Shown in pieces: positions 1-6,376 of a stretch of DNA of 12,701 nt. Origin of the DNA: Comamonadaceae bacterium (GTDB lineage Bacteria > Pseudomonadota > Gammaproteobacteria > Burkholderiales > Burkholderiaceae_C); the NCBI GenBank assembly GCA_024642025.1, contig JAHEBY010000030.1, forward strand, positions 1 through 12,701, written 5' to 3'. The notes beneath the pieces were generated by a model. It was not told where the DNA came from. It saw only the letters and a list, made by a program, of their open reading frames with translations, and made no database searches. How positions within the stretch are numbered: the stretch's first letter is position 1; every line of letters starts with the position of its first letter. The translations under genes were made by a program, and so were the position numbers.

Positions 1-54
1 CTGCGCAAGCGCGGCGCCGGCAGTGCAGACAAGAGCGATGGCAAGACGTTTCAT
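1..54 (-). CDS. N-terminus of an exported protein, truncated by window edge
   Basis: Only the first 18 codons are present. They read MKRLAIALVCTAGAALAQ, a textbook Sec signal peptide: two basic residues, a hydrophobic core, then an Ala-Leu-Ala type signal peptidase I site close to the window edge. An AAAAGGGG Shine-Dalgarno-like stretch (plus-strand positions 61-68) precedes the ATG at a suitable distance, which supports this start. The mature protein lies outside the window, so its function cannot be named. In Burkholderiales a periplasmic solute-binding protein would be a common possibility, but nothing here distinguishes that from any other exported protein. The gene lies downstream of the araC-type gene on the same strand, after a 132-bp gap in which I see no clear terminator. 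Confidence 0.7.
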   Translation of the reverse strand, partial: MKRLAIALVCTAGAALAQ

Positions 55-186
55 GGGAAGCCCCTTTTGGTTGGTATGGGGCGTATCTTGCGTGGGGGTG
101 GGTAAACGGTAGCTGAATGGAAGCAAAATTTTGACTTGAGAGGCCTGGGCAAATCCAAAGCCTGACCTGCACCCTGCCCGACCAAT

Positions 187-1173
187 CTATTCGCGACGGA
201 TGGGCTTGACTCCCTCTCCCAAAGCACGCGTGCGTCGCCAGGCTCCGGGTGGCAATCCATACTCGCGCCGGAATGCGCGACTGAACGCCGTATCGGTCTG
301 ATAGCCGATGTCTTCTGCGATGCGCGACAACGGCGCTGTGCTGTGACGCAATAAATTGGCGGCCAGCATCATCCGCCATTGGGTCAGATAAGCGATGGGA
401 GAACTGCCCACCATGTGCTGAAAGCGTTCGGCCAGCACGGATCTCGACGTGCCGCACTCGCGCGCCAGGTCTTCCAGGGTCCAGGCGAACGATGGACGGG
501 CGTGGAGCGCCCCTAACGCCGCGCCAACGATGCGGTCCCCCAAGCTGGCTAGCCACCCAGTTCGTCCCTCCTGCTGTTCATTCATGTATTGCCGCAACAC
601 TTCAATGAACAAGACCTCGGCCAGTTTGGACAACACACCGTCGCCGCCGGGACGGGGCGAACGTGCTTCGATCAGCGCATAGCGCACGGAGGCCTCGAGC
701 CAGTCACCCGCACTTGAGCCGCGCAGATTGACGCGAACCACAGGCGGCAACCCCGCCAGCATCAGACCGGCTAGCCGCGCGTCACAAGCCATGTAGCCGC
801 AGATCAAGCGGGTCGTCGGACCACCTCCACCATAAGACAGCCGGCGGGGTCTACGTGCGAGTACTGTCGCCAGTCGGGCACCTTGGGCAGGTGGCAGGTT
901 AATGGTTGAGGTCATGCGATGCGCATCGCCCTGTGGAAAAAGCACCGCGTCACCTGCTGCCAGATGCACAGGCTCCTGACCCTCGAGTTCGACAAAGCAC
1001 TCCCCCTCGGTAATGAGGTGAAAGATCACGACACGCTCGGCGCTCGGCTCCAGGTAGGGTGCAGCGGCGTCAGCGTGCGGTGACTGGTAGCACCAGGGCG
1101 AGGTAAACCTGCCCTGGATGAAGATTGCTCCGACAAGATGAACGACGCGCAGCGTCTCGGACAACGCATCCAT
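187..1173 (-). CDS. AraC family transcriptional regulator with N-terminal cupin
   Basis: A 328-residue regulator. The N-terminus (about residues 1-190) looks like the cupin_6 sensor domain of this AraC subgroup: it opens MDALSETLRVVHLVGAIF, has a PWC segment, and contains a cupin strand set ending AAGDAVLFPQGDAHRM (to about residue 87). The C-terminus (about 231-314) is the double helix-turn-helix AraC domain, with LEDLARECGTSRSVLAERF as the first HTH and RIAEDIGYQTDTAFSRAFRR followed by YGLPPGAWRR as the conserved second part. I chose the ATG at 1173 because a reading frame starting at 1182 would use TTG and adds three residues not typical of the family; no strong Shine-Dalgarno is visible for either. 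The gene is divergent from the tautomerase/OsmC/methyltransferase set, so control of that set in response to a small molecule bound by the cupin is a reasonable inference. The ligand is unknown. Confidence 0.93.
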   Translation of the reverse strand: MDALSETLRVVHLVGAIFIQGRFTSPWCYQSPHADAAAPYLEPSAERVVIFHLITEGECFVELEGQEPVHLAAGDAVLFPQGDAHRMTSTINLPPAQGARLATVLARRPRRLSYGGGGPTTRLICGYMACDARLAGLMLAGLPPVVRVNLRGSSAGDWLEASVRYALIEARSPRPGGDGVLSKLAEVLFIEVLRQYMNEQQEGRTGWLASLGDRIVGAALGALHARPSFAWTLEDLARECGTSRSVLAERFQHMVGSSPIAYLTQWRMMLAANLLRHSTAPLSRIAEDIGYQTDTAFSRAFRREYGLPPGAWRRTRALGEGVKPIRRE

Positions 1174-1452
1174 CACACGCAACCCGGCGTTACCAAGCTA
1201 CGGCGGACGGCTTGGGTTGCATGCTGCCCGGAGTTTCGATAGGTTTTCATGCTGAAGTTGAGTGTCGCAGCATCACGACCAAATGCCAAGGTGCAGCCAC
1301 AGAGCAGCTGTGTTCACGGACGATCGGGCAAGTTGGCCGGATTCTGAAACAAGCCACGCGGCTGAAAGCGCATAGCGCGGACGACCGAGCAGGATTCAGC
1401 GACGCGGGGTCAGGACGCATTCAAACGAACAAGCGTCTACTGCACATCAGGA

Positions 1453-1472
1453 CCCAAGTGTTTCAACTTGGG
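1453..1472 (+). promoter_or_regulatory. Inverted repeat upstream of tautomerase gene
   Basis: A perfect 7-bp inverted repeat, CCCAAGT at 1453-1459 and ACTTGGG at 1466-1472, with a 6-base loop. It ends about 50 bases before the tautomerase start codon. No T-run follows it, so it is not a typical intrinsic terminator. It could be an operator or a structured 5' leader; its role is not shown by the sequence. Confidence 0.4.
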
Positions 1473-1510
1473 CCCTCAACCGCGTAGCTGGCATCGGCTA
1501 CGTCAACCTA

Positions 1511-1516
1511 AAGGAG
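1511..1516 (+). promoter_or_regulatory. Strong ribosome binding site of the tautomerase gene
   Basis: AAGGAG sits 7 bases before the ATG at 1524. It is close to the consensus and much stronger than the sites of most other genes in the window. It fixes the start and suggests high translation of this small protein. Confidence 0.85.
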
Positions 1517-1523
1517 ATATCAC

Positions 1524-1757
1524 ATGCCTTTCATCAACGTCAAACTCATCGAAGGCGTCTTTTCGTCGGAGCAAAAATCCCAGATTATTCGCAAGCTCAC
1601 TGACACGATGGTGTCCATCGAGGGCGAGGCCATGCGGTCCGTCACCTGGTGTGTTGTCGAGGAGGTCAAGAGCGGAGACTGGGGTATTGCGGGTAAGCCA
1701 TTGAGCACGGCGGACGTCAAGGCGCTGGCGGCATCGAAGCCGGCAGTGGCCGCCTGA
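1524..1757 (+). CDS. 4-oxalocrotonate tautomerase family protein
   Basis: A 77-residue protein matching the small tautomerase (4-OT) superfamily in length (about 60-80 residues) and layout. It begins Met-Pro-Phe-Ile-Asn, so removal of Met exposes the N-terminal proline that acts as general base in this family. The SSEQKSQIIRKLTDTM helix and the SGDWGIAGKPLS segment also match; Trp52 of the processed chain falls near the position of Phe50 of 4-OT. Aligning the start with 4-OT, the substrate-binding Arg11 appears replaced by Val, while an Arg at position 37 may stand for Arg39. The family isomerises enol and keto forms of unsaturated acids, but the substrate here is unknown and the missing Arg11 argues against simple 4-oxalocrotonate activity. 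It is the first gene of a likely operon with the OsmC and methyltransferase genes, with a 35-bp gap to the next gene. Confidence 0.88.
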   Translation: MPFINVKLIEGVFSSEQKSQIIRKLTDTMVSIEGEAMRSVTWCVVEEVKSGDWGIAGKPLSTADVKALAASKPAVAA

Positions 1758-1792
1758 CCGACAATCAGCCACCATCAACTTGGGGCGCAGAT

Positions 1793-2317
1793 ATGAACCA
1801 TCAAAAGCACATTCAAAATGCCTTCGATCGGATGGCGCATGTCTTCAAAAAGCGTCCTGCAGCGGCCCTGGGCAGTGGCGTGATGGGCGCGCGTCTCGTT
1901 GACGGATTGCGGTGCGTGGCGCGCGAAGCAGACTGGCAGTTCACGATTGACATGCCGGCGGAAGCCGGAGGCACGGACTCTGGACCTCCCCCTGGCGTGC
2001 ATGGGCGCGCTGCGTTGGCGAGTTGTCTGGCTATCGGTTACGGCATCTGCCTGGCGCGTGCCGGCATCACACCACAGAGTCTCGAGGTCGTCGTCCAGGC
2101 GGATTTCGACAACCGCGGCTTGTTAGGCATGGCCGACATATACCCAGGCTATCTGGCAGTGCAGCACACGCTGTACCTTGAGTGTGACGGGCCGCAAGAT
2201 ACGGTTCGGGCCGCCATTGAAGAGGCTCAACGGTGCAGCCCATACCTGCATATATTTCGCGACGCCCAACCTGTCACCGGGCAGGTGATCTTCGGCCCGC
2301 GATCGCGAACGGAGTAG
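1793..2317 (+). CDS. OsmC family protein
   Basis: A 174-residue protein with the OsmC/Ohr pattern. A Gly/Pro-rich lead (GGTDSGPPPGVHG, about residues 59-71) is followed by the helix AALASCLAIGYG, which carries the first cysteine (Cys78), and later by EEAQRCSPYLHIF with the second cysteine (Cys148). These are the two redox cysteines with which Ohr and OsmC proteins reduce organic hydroperoxides using lipoyl or thiol donors. The motifs place it in the broad OsmC-like group rather than clearly in Ohr or OsmC proper, so peroxide reduction is inferred. The ribosome binding site is weak (GGGGCG before the ATG at 1793). The methyltransferase gene begins 4 bases after its stop, which supports co-transcription. 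Confidence 0.88.
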   Translation: MNHQKHIQNAFDRMAHVFKKRPAAALGSGVMGARLVDGLRCVAREADWQFTIDMPAEAGGTDSGPPPGVHGRAALASCLAIGYGICLARAGITPQSLEVVVQADFDNRGLLGMADIYPGYLAVQHTLYLECDGPQDTVRAAIEEAQRCSPYLHIFRDAQPVTGQVIFGPRSRTE

Positions 2318-2321
2318 TCGC

Positions 2322-3134
2322 ATGGACTCGCGACTTCAATTGCGGGTTCAGCGATATGGGTGGGACCGCGCGGCGCCACATTACGAACTGGCCTGGAACC
2401 AAGCGCTCGCCCCGGCCACTGCCGCTGTACTTGCCTCGGCGGCACTGCAACCCGGCGAACATGTACTTGACGTCGCCTGCGGATCTGGCGTGCTGACACG
2501 CGCCGCCTGGCAAGCGGTGGCACGGCGTGGTGGGGAAGTGGTCGGTACAGATCTTTCGGAACAAATGCTCGCTCAAGCCTCAGAGCAATCACCACAATGC
2601 CGGTTCGTGCGTGCCGATGGGCAGCAGCTCGAGGACAGTCTTGCGAACGAAGAATTTGATGTGGTGCTGTGTGGCCTGGGCTTGATGTACATGCCTGATC
2701 CAGAGCTCGCATTGGCTTCAATGGTTCGCCGACTGCGTCCGGGCGGTCGCCTCGTCGCCTCTGTGTGGGGCGAGCGGAGGGCCTGCGCCTGGGCAGATCT
2801 TTTCCCAATCGTTGATGCGCAGGTGTACTCCGAAGTCTGTCCCATGTTCTTCCGACTCGGTGGCGGTGACGCGCTGGCGCGCGCACTGCGCGAGGCGGAG
2901 CTGGTCGGCGTCACCACTGAACGCATCGCGACAACAGCCGATTACGCCGATGCGCAGACCGCCTGTGATGCGGCATTTATCGCCGGGCCTGTCGCGCTGG
3001 CATATTCTCGGTTCGATGATGCGACCCGTTTGGCGGTGCAGGCCGAGTACTTGGCCTCTATTGAGCCTTGGCGCCTGGAATCGTGTTACAGCCTTCCCGG
3101 AGAGTTTGTGATTGGATGTGGGAAGTTGTCGTAG
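2322..3134 (+). CDS. Class I SAM-dependent methyltransferase
   Basis: A 270-residue Rossmann-fold methyltransferase of the UbiE-like / Methyltransf_11 type. Motif I is VLDVACGSG at residues 48-56. The acidic residue contacting the ribose hydroxyls is Asp77 in GTDLSEQML. An ADG pair lies near 98-100, and the post-motif strand reads FDVVLCGLGLMYMPDPELAL (112-131), followed by RLRPGGRLVASVWG (137-150). The C-terminal 110 residues probably form the substrate cap and carry no motif I can tie to a substrate. A GGAG at 2311-2314 lies 7 bases before the ATG and overlaps the end of the OsmC gene, so the two are probably translated from one message. The methyl acceptor is unknown; small-molecule or quinone-like acceptors are commonest in this subgroup. 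Confidence 0.9.
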   Translation: MDSRLQLRVQRYGWDRAAPHYELAWNQALAPATAAVLASAALQPGEHVLDVACGSGVLTRAAWQAVARRGGEVVGTDLSEQMLAQASEQSPQCRFVRADGQQLEDSLANEEFDVVLCGLGLMYMPDPELALASMVRRLRPGGRLVASVWGERRACAWADLFPIVDAQVYSEVCPMFFRLGGGDALARALREAELVGVTTERIATTADYADAQTACDAAFIAGPVALAYSRFDDATRLAVQAEYLASIEPWRLESCYSLPGEFVIGCGKLS

Positions 3135-3247
3135 CAGTTCGCACTCGTGGTGGTGAATTGCTTTGCGTTTTAGTCTCGAAAGTACGGCGTTGGTCAGCTG
3201 TAGCTTTCACGCCTATACCTCATTACCAATCCTGTTGACACTCGACC

Positions 3248-3276
3248 CTGCCATCCCGGGCAGTGGGCATTTTTTT
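3248..3276 (+). terminator. Candidate weak intrinsic terminator after the methyltransferase gene
   Basis: CTGCC (3248-3252) can pair with GGCAG (3259-3263). Alternatively TGCC (3249-3252) pairs with GGCA (3266-3269), which is followed at once by seven T residues (3270-3276). The short stems and competing folds make it weak. It lies 114 bp after the methyltransferase stop and just before the convergent lrgB gene end, where a terminator is expected. Confidence 0.4.
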
Positions 3277-3288
3277 GGCGAGCGATGT

Positions 3289-4020
3289 TCACCCGAAAAA
3301 AAGCCGAAACACCAACGGGATCAGCAACGACGTGAGCACCACTTGCACGCCCAGCGCCAATCCCGCGTAGGCGCCCGCATCGGCGTTGACCTGCAAGGCG
3401 CGGGCGGCGCCAATGCCGTGTGACGCGGTGCCCAGCGCAAAGCCGCGCGCAGCCCAGCCAGCCGAGTCGGTAGGTATCCTGAGCACGCTAAAAAGAGCTT
3501 TGCCAAATAGCGCGCCCACCATGCCGGTAAGCACCGCGAACACGGCTGCCAGCGCCGGAATGCCGCCGATTTTTTCGGCAATACCCATGGCCACGGGCGC
3601 GGTGACCGATTTGGGCGCGAGCGACAGCAATACGTCGGGCGGCAAGCCCATCAGCCAGCCCAGCAACACGGCCGACAAGCTGGCAGCGGCCCCACCGGCC
3701 AGGGCGGCCAGCAGCAGATGCGCCCAGCGCTGGCGCAATTCGGCGCGTCGCTTCCACAGCGGCCAGCCCAACGCCACCACGGCGGGCCCGAGCAGAAAGT
3801 GAATGAACTGGGCGCCCGCAAAGTAGGTGGGGTAAGGCACGCCCGTGGCCAGCAGCACGCAGGAAATCGCCACCACACTCCACAGCACCGGGTTGGCCCA
3901 CGGCGGCTGGCTCAACCTCACGTAGAGCCATTGCGCCAGCACGTAAACCACGAGGGTTGCCGTCAGCCCAAACAGTGGTGTTGCCGACAGGTAGACCCAG
4001 AGCTCGACAAAGTTTGACAT
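3289..4020 (-). CDS. lrgB: LrgB/CidB family membrane protein
   Basis: A 243-residue, strongly hydrophobic protein with the LrgB (YohK/CidB) signature: multiple membrane segments, the block LLGPAVVALGWPLWKRR in the first half, LAPKSVTAPVAMGIAEKIGG in the middle, and GTASHGIGAARAL in the C-terminal third. The ATG at 4020 is preceded by GAGGT about 8 bases upstream, while the longer frame to 4035 would need TTG, so I use 4020. LrgB works with the small LrgA subunit encoded 40 bp upstream. LrgAB/CidAB were first described as murein hydrolase regulators. Later work showed that family members move small carboxylates: plant PLGG1, an LrgA-LrgB fusion, carries glycolate and glycerate, and Bacillus PftAB carries pyruvate. 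The neighbouring glcD makes glycolate or a related 2-hydroxyacid the best guess here. Confidence 0.92.
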   Translation of the reverse strand: MSNFVELWVYLSATPLFGLTATLVVYVLAQWLYVRLSQPPWANPVLWSVVAISCVLLATGVPYPTYFAGAQFIHFLLGPAVVALGWPLWKRRAELRQRWAHLLLAALAGGAAASLSAVLLGWLMGLPPDVLLSLAPKSVTAPVAMGIAEKIGGIPALAAVFAVLTGMVGALFGKALFSVLRIPTDSAGWAARGFALGTASHGIGAARALQVNADAGAYAGLALGVQVVLTSLLIPLVFRLFFG

Positions 4021-4060
4021 CGGCGATGACCTCAAGACGCTAGGCTAAATAGACTTTGGA

Positions 4061-4468
4061 TTAATGATTCGGGCCGCTCTTTGGCGCGGCCGGCTTGCGG
4101 CTCAAAAAGTGCATGGCCAGCACCGTCACGGTCATGCCCGCCAGCGTGGACAGCGCGATCACCAGCAACATGCGCAAACCATATTGGCTCACCAGCCCCA
4201 AGTGGGTGATGACCCCCACACCCACCGGTACAAACAAGAGCGACAGATGCGCCAGCAAAAAGCTGGCAACCGCCGCCACGGGCGCCTGAACCGCCTTGAA
4301 GCGCAAGGCAACCAGCAGCAGCAACATGCCAATCACCGGTCCGGGGAAGGGTAGCGACAGGCCGCGCGACATCAGCTCGCCAAGCGACTGCAAGGCCAGA
4401 AGCCAAGCGAACCCAGTGAGGCCCATCATGCCTGTGATTGTGGTGGTCGCAGCTTTGCTGCCGCCCAT
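4061..4468 (-). CDS. lrgA: LrgA/CidA family membrane protein
   Basis: A 135-residue protein with four predicted membrane segments and the LrgA pattern: a first helix ending LGELMSRGLSLPFPGPVIGMLLLLVALRF, where the PFPGPVIGM loop is the hallmark, then LLFVPVGVGVITH and a final helix before a basic, Pro-rich tail. I chose the ATG at 4468 because AGGCGG lies 7 bases upstream and because family members start close to the first helix. An ATG at 4519 would add a polar 17-residue tail (152 residues in all) behind a poorer ribosome site and remains possible. The gene follows glcD closely and precedes lrgB by 40 bp, all on the same strand, so the three are probably one operon. The likely role is the small subunit of a carboxylate channel or carrier. 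Confidence 0.88.
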   Translation of the reverse strand: MGGSKAATTTITGMMGLTGFAWLLALQSLGELMSRGLSLPFPGPVIGMLLLLVALRFKAVQAPVAAVASFLLAHLSLLFVPVGVGVITHLGLVSQYGLRMLLVIALSTLAGMTVTVLAMHFLSRKPAAPKSGPNH

Positions 4469-4538
4469 AATGGTACCGCCTTTTTTGTCCGGGTTGGCGT
4501 CGGGTGCCGGCGTCGCCATGCTGGCTAATTCCGTTTGG

Positions 4539-6053
4539 TTAGAACCGTGGCAAGTCTGGGAACTTGGCTGCGTATTTGGGCTGATTGCCGCGCACCAGCT
4601 CACGGCCATATTCGGCGCAGCGCTGCAGCGTGGGGATCACCTTGCCGGGGTTGAGCAGACCCTTGGCGTCAAACGCGCGCTTCACGGCAAACATCTGCTC
4701 GTTCTCGGCGGCGCTGAATTGCACGCACATGGAGTTGAGCTTTTCGACGCCCACGCCGTGCTCACCGGTTACCGTGCCGCCCATGGCGACGCTGGTTTCC
4801 AGAATTTCGGCGCCAAACTGCTCACAGCGGTGCAGCTGGTCGGCGTCGTTTGCATCAAACAGAATGAGCGGATGCAGGTTGCCGTCGCCCGCGTGAAACA
4901 CATTGGCACAGCGCAGGTTGTACTTTTTCTCCATCTCGGCAATGGCCAGCAAAATATCGGCGAGCCGCTTGCGCGGAATGGTGGAGTCCATGCACATGTA
5001 GTCGGGGCTGATGCGCCCACTGGCCGGGAAGGCGTTTTTGCGCCCGCTCCAGAATCTCAGGCGCTCTGGTTCGTCCTTGCTCACGGCAATCGCGGTGGCG
5101 CCGTGGCGGGTCAGCACGTCCTGCATGCGGCCAATTTCCTCTTCCACTTCTTCAGGCGTGCCATCGCTTTCGCACAGCAAAATGGCTTCGGCGTTAAGGT
5201 CGTAACCCGCCTGCACAAAGCCCTCTACCGCAGCCGTCATGGGCTTGTCCATCATTTCAAGACCTGCGGGGATGATGCCTTCGGCAATCACGGCGGCTAC
5301 CGCGTCGCCTGCCTTGCGGATGTCGTCAAAGCTGGCCATGATGCAGCGCGCCAGCTGCGGCTTGGGCACCAGTTTGACGGTAACCTCCACCGTCACGGCC
5401 AGCATGCCTTCAGACCCGATGATCAATGCCAGCAGGTCGTAACCCGGCGCGTCCAGTGCCTCACTGCCAAACTCAACCGGCTCGCCCTCGATGGTGAAGC
5501 CCCGAACCTTGAGCACGTTGTGCACCGTCATGCCGTATTTCAGGCAGTGCACGCCGCCCGAATTCTCGGCTACGTTACCACCAATCGTGCAGGCAATCTG
5601 GCTGGAGGGGTCGGGCGCGTAATACAGGCCGCACGGCGCAGCGGCTTCTGAAATGGCCAGGTTGCGCACGCCACTTTGCACACGCGCGGTGCGGCTGGGC
5701 AGGTCAATATCCAGAATCTTGTTGAATTTGGCCAGACTCAGTGTCACGCCCATCTGGTGTGGCATCGCACCGCCCGAGAGGCCGGTGCCTGCGCCGCGCG
5801 CCACCACCGGTATGTCGAGCGCGTGGCAGGCTTTCAGCACGGCTTGCACCTGGCCTTCGGTTTCGGGCAAGGCCACCACCAGCGGCCGCTGACGGTAGGC
5901 TGTGAGGCCATCGCACTCATAGGGTGTGGTGTCTTCGTTGTTCCACAGCAAGGCGTGGGCCGGTAAGACGGCCTGCAGCGCCTTGACAACCTGCGCCTGG
6001 CGCTCGGCCTTTTGTAGTGCAGAGGTTTGCGCGCTGGTCTGGGGTGCGTTCAT
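4539..6053 (-). CDS. glcD: Glycolate oxidase FAD-binding subunit GlcD
   Basis: A 504-residue flavoprotein, close to the length of E. coli GlcD. The FAD_binding_4 (PCMH) domain carries ARGAGTGLSGGA at about 85-96 and PDPSSQIACTIGGNVAENSGG at about 148-168. The FAD-oxidase_C domain carries FWSGRKNAFPA (about 334-344), HAGDGNLHP (387-395) and GEHGVGVEK (430-438). The C-terminus IPTLQRCAEYGRE, ending FPDLPRF, matches the GlcD tail rather than shorter D-lactate dehydrogenases. In E. coli GlcD oxidises glycolate to glyoxylate together with GlcE and GlcF. Neither glcE nor glcF follows here; lrgA does. The ATG at 6053 has no good Shine-Dalgarno. A LysR-type gene lies 323 bp upstream on the same strand. 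A related 2-hydroxyacid such as D-lactate remains possible as substrate. Confidence 0.9.
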   Translation of the reverse strand: MNAPQTSAQTSALQKAERQAQVVKALQAVLPAHALLWNNEDTTPYECDGLTAYRQRPLVVALPETEGQVQAVLKACHALDIPVVARGAGTGLSGGAMPHQMGVTLSLAKFNKILDIDLPSRTARVQSGVRNLAISEAAAPCGLYYAPDPSSQIACTIGGNVAENSGGVHCLKYGMTVHNVLKVRGFTIEGEPVEFGSEALDAPGYDLLALIIGSEGMLAVTVEVTVKLVPKPQLARCIMASFDDIRKAGDAVAAVIAEGIIPAGLEMMDKPMTAAVEGFVQAGYDLNAEAILLCESDGTPEEVEEEIGRMQDVLTRHGATAIAVSKDEPERLRFWSGRKNAFPASGRISPDYMCMDSTIPRKRLADILLAIAEMEKKYNLRCANVFHAGDGNLHPLILFDANDADQLHRCEQFGAEILETSVAMGGTVTGEHGVGVEKLNSMCVQFSAAENEQMFAVKRAFDAKGLLNPGKVIPTLQRCAEYGRELVRGNQPKYAAKFPDLPRF

Positions 6054-6376
6054 GATGGTGAATGAATCGTGTTGGGTACAGGTCTAACTGTAGACGAGAG
6101 TGCCGACAGGCAGTTTGAGGAATTCTTCACGCGTTCATGAAATCTAGATTGCTATTAAAATAATAGCCATGTACGTTTATTGGACGCGGGCTAAGGGGCT
6201 ATTTGCTCAATAAGTTTGCTGCTTTTAGGGTTTTCCCGTGCGTCAGGTCGCTGGATGTCGAAGTGATGGTCGCTGACTGGCAAGGCAGCTGGCTAGTCGA
6301 AACTGCTCGTGTCCGCCGGCCTTTGGCCTCCTCCATGATCTCGCCATTTCGCTTGGCCACCCGCTTCCCCAAACCC
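6054..6376. other. Intergenic region between lysR-type gene and glcD
   Basis: These 323 bp lie between the LysR-type stop and the glcD start and should contain the glcD promoter and the end of the LysR transcript. I see no gene in it; open frames across it are continuations of shadows of the LysR gene. It contains a copy of an AT-rich dispersed repeat (6147-6206). A short palindrome, GGCC-TTT-GGCC (around 6318-6328), has no T-run, so I do not call it a terminator. Confidence 0.6.
6147..6206 (+). repeat. Dispersed AT-rich repeat, intergenic copy
   Basis: This 60-bp block aligns without gaps to 9412-9471 at 44 of 60 positions in the same orientation. Both copies begin ATTGCTA and end GGGCTATTTGC. 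The inner part is flanked by inverted arms AATAGCC (6162-6168) and GGCTATT (6197-6203), so the element can form a long imperfect hairpin. From memory it resembles a short repeat family scattered between genes in Comamonadaceae; I cannot check that here. Read on the minus strand in the frame used by the other copy, it has a TAA stop. Confidence 0.7.

Larger units (their letters stand above)
1174..1523. promoter_or_regulatory. Divergent intergenic region, araC-type gene / tautomerase gene
   Basis: These 350 bp separate two divergent genes and should hold both promoters. I could not assign convincing -35/-10 boxes. An open frame across 1125-1487 has no family resemblance and no ribosome binding site, so I treat the region as non-coding. 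It holds a hairpin at 1453-1472 and a pair of imperfect direct repeats, CGGACGATCGGGCAAG at 1317-1332 and CGGACGACCGAGCAGG at 1378-1393 (13 of 16 identical, 61 bp apart). The pair could be regulator half-sites, but the spacing is larger than usual for AraC-type tandem sites. Confidence 0.4.

Noticed and set aside
1125..1487. Plus-strand open frame of 120 codons in the araC/tautomerase gap
   Set aside because: It begins inside the araC-type gene on the other strand, has no ribosome site and no recognisable motif; the region is better explained as regulatory.
3163..3423. Plus-strand open frame of 86 codons after the methyltransferase gene
   Set aside because: It runs through the candidate terminator and into the antisense of lrgB; composition and lack of motifs suggest a chance frame.
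4296..5651. Long plus-strand open frame of 451 codons opposite glcD and lrgA
   Set aside because: It lies antisense to two clearly recognisable genes, has a His/Gln/Ala-rich composition typical of an antisense frame in GC-rich DNA, and matches no family I know.
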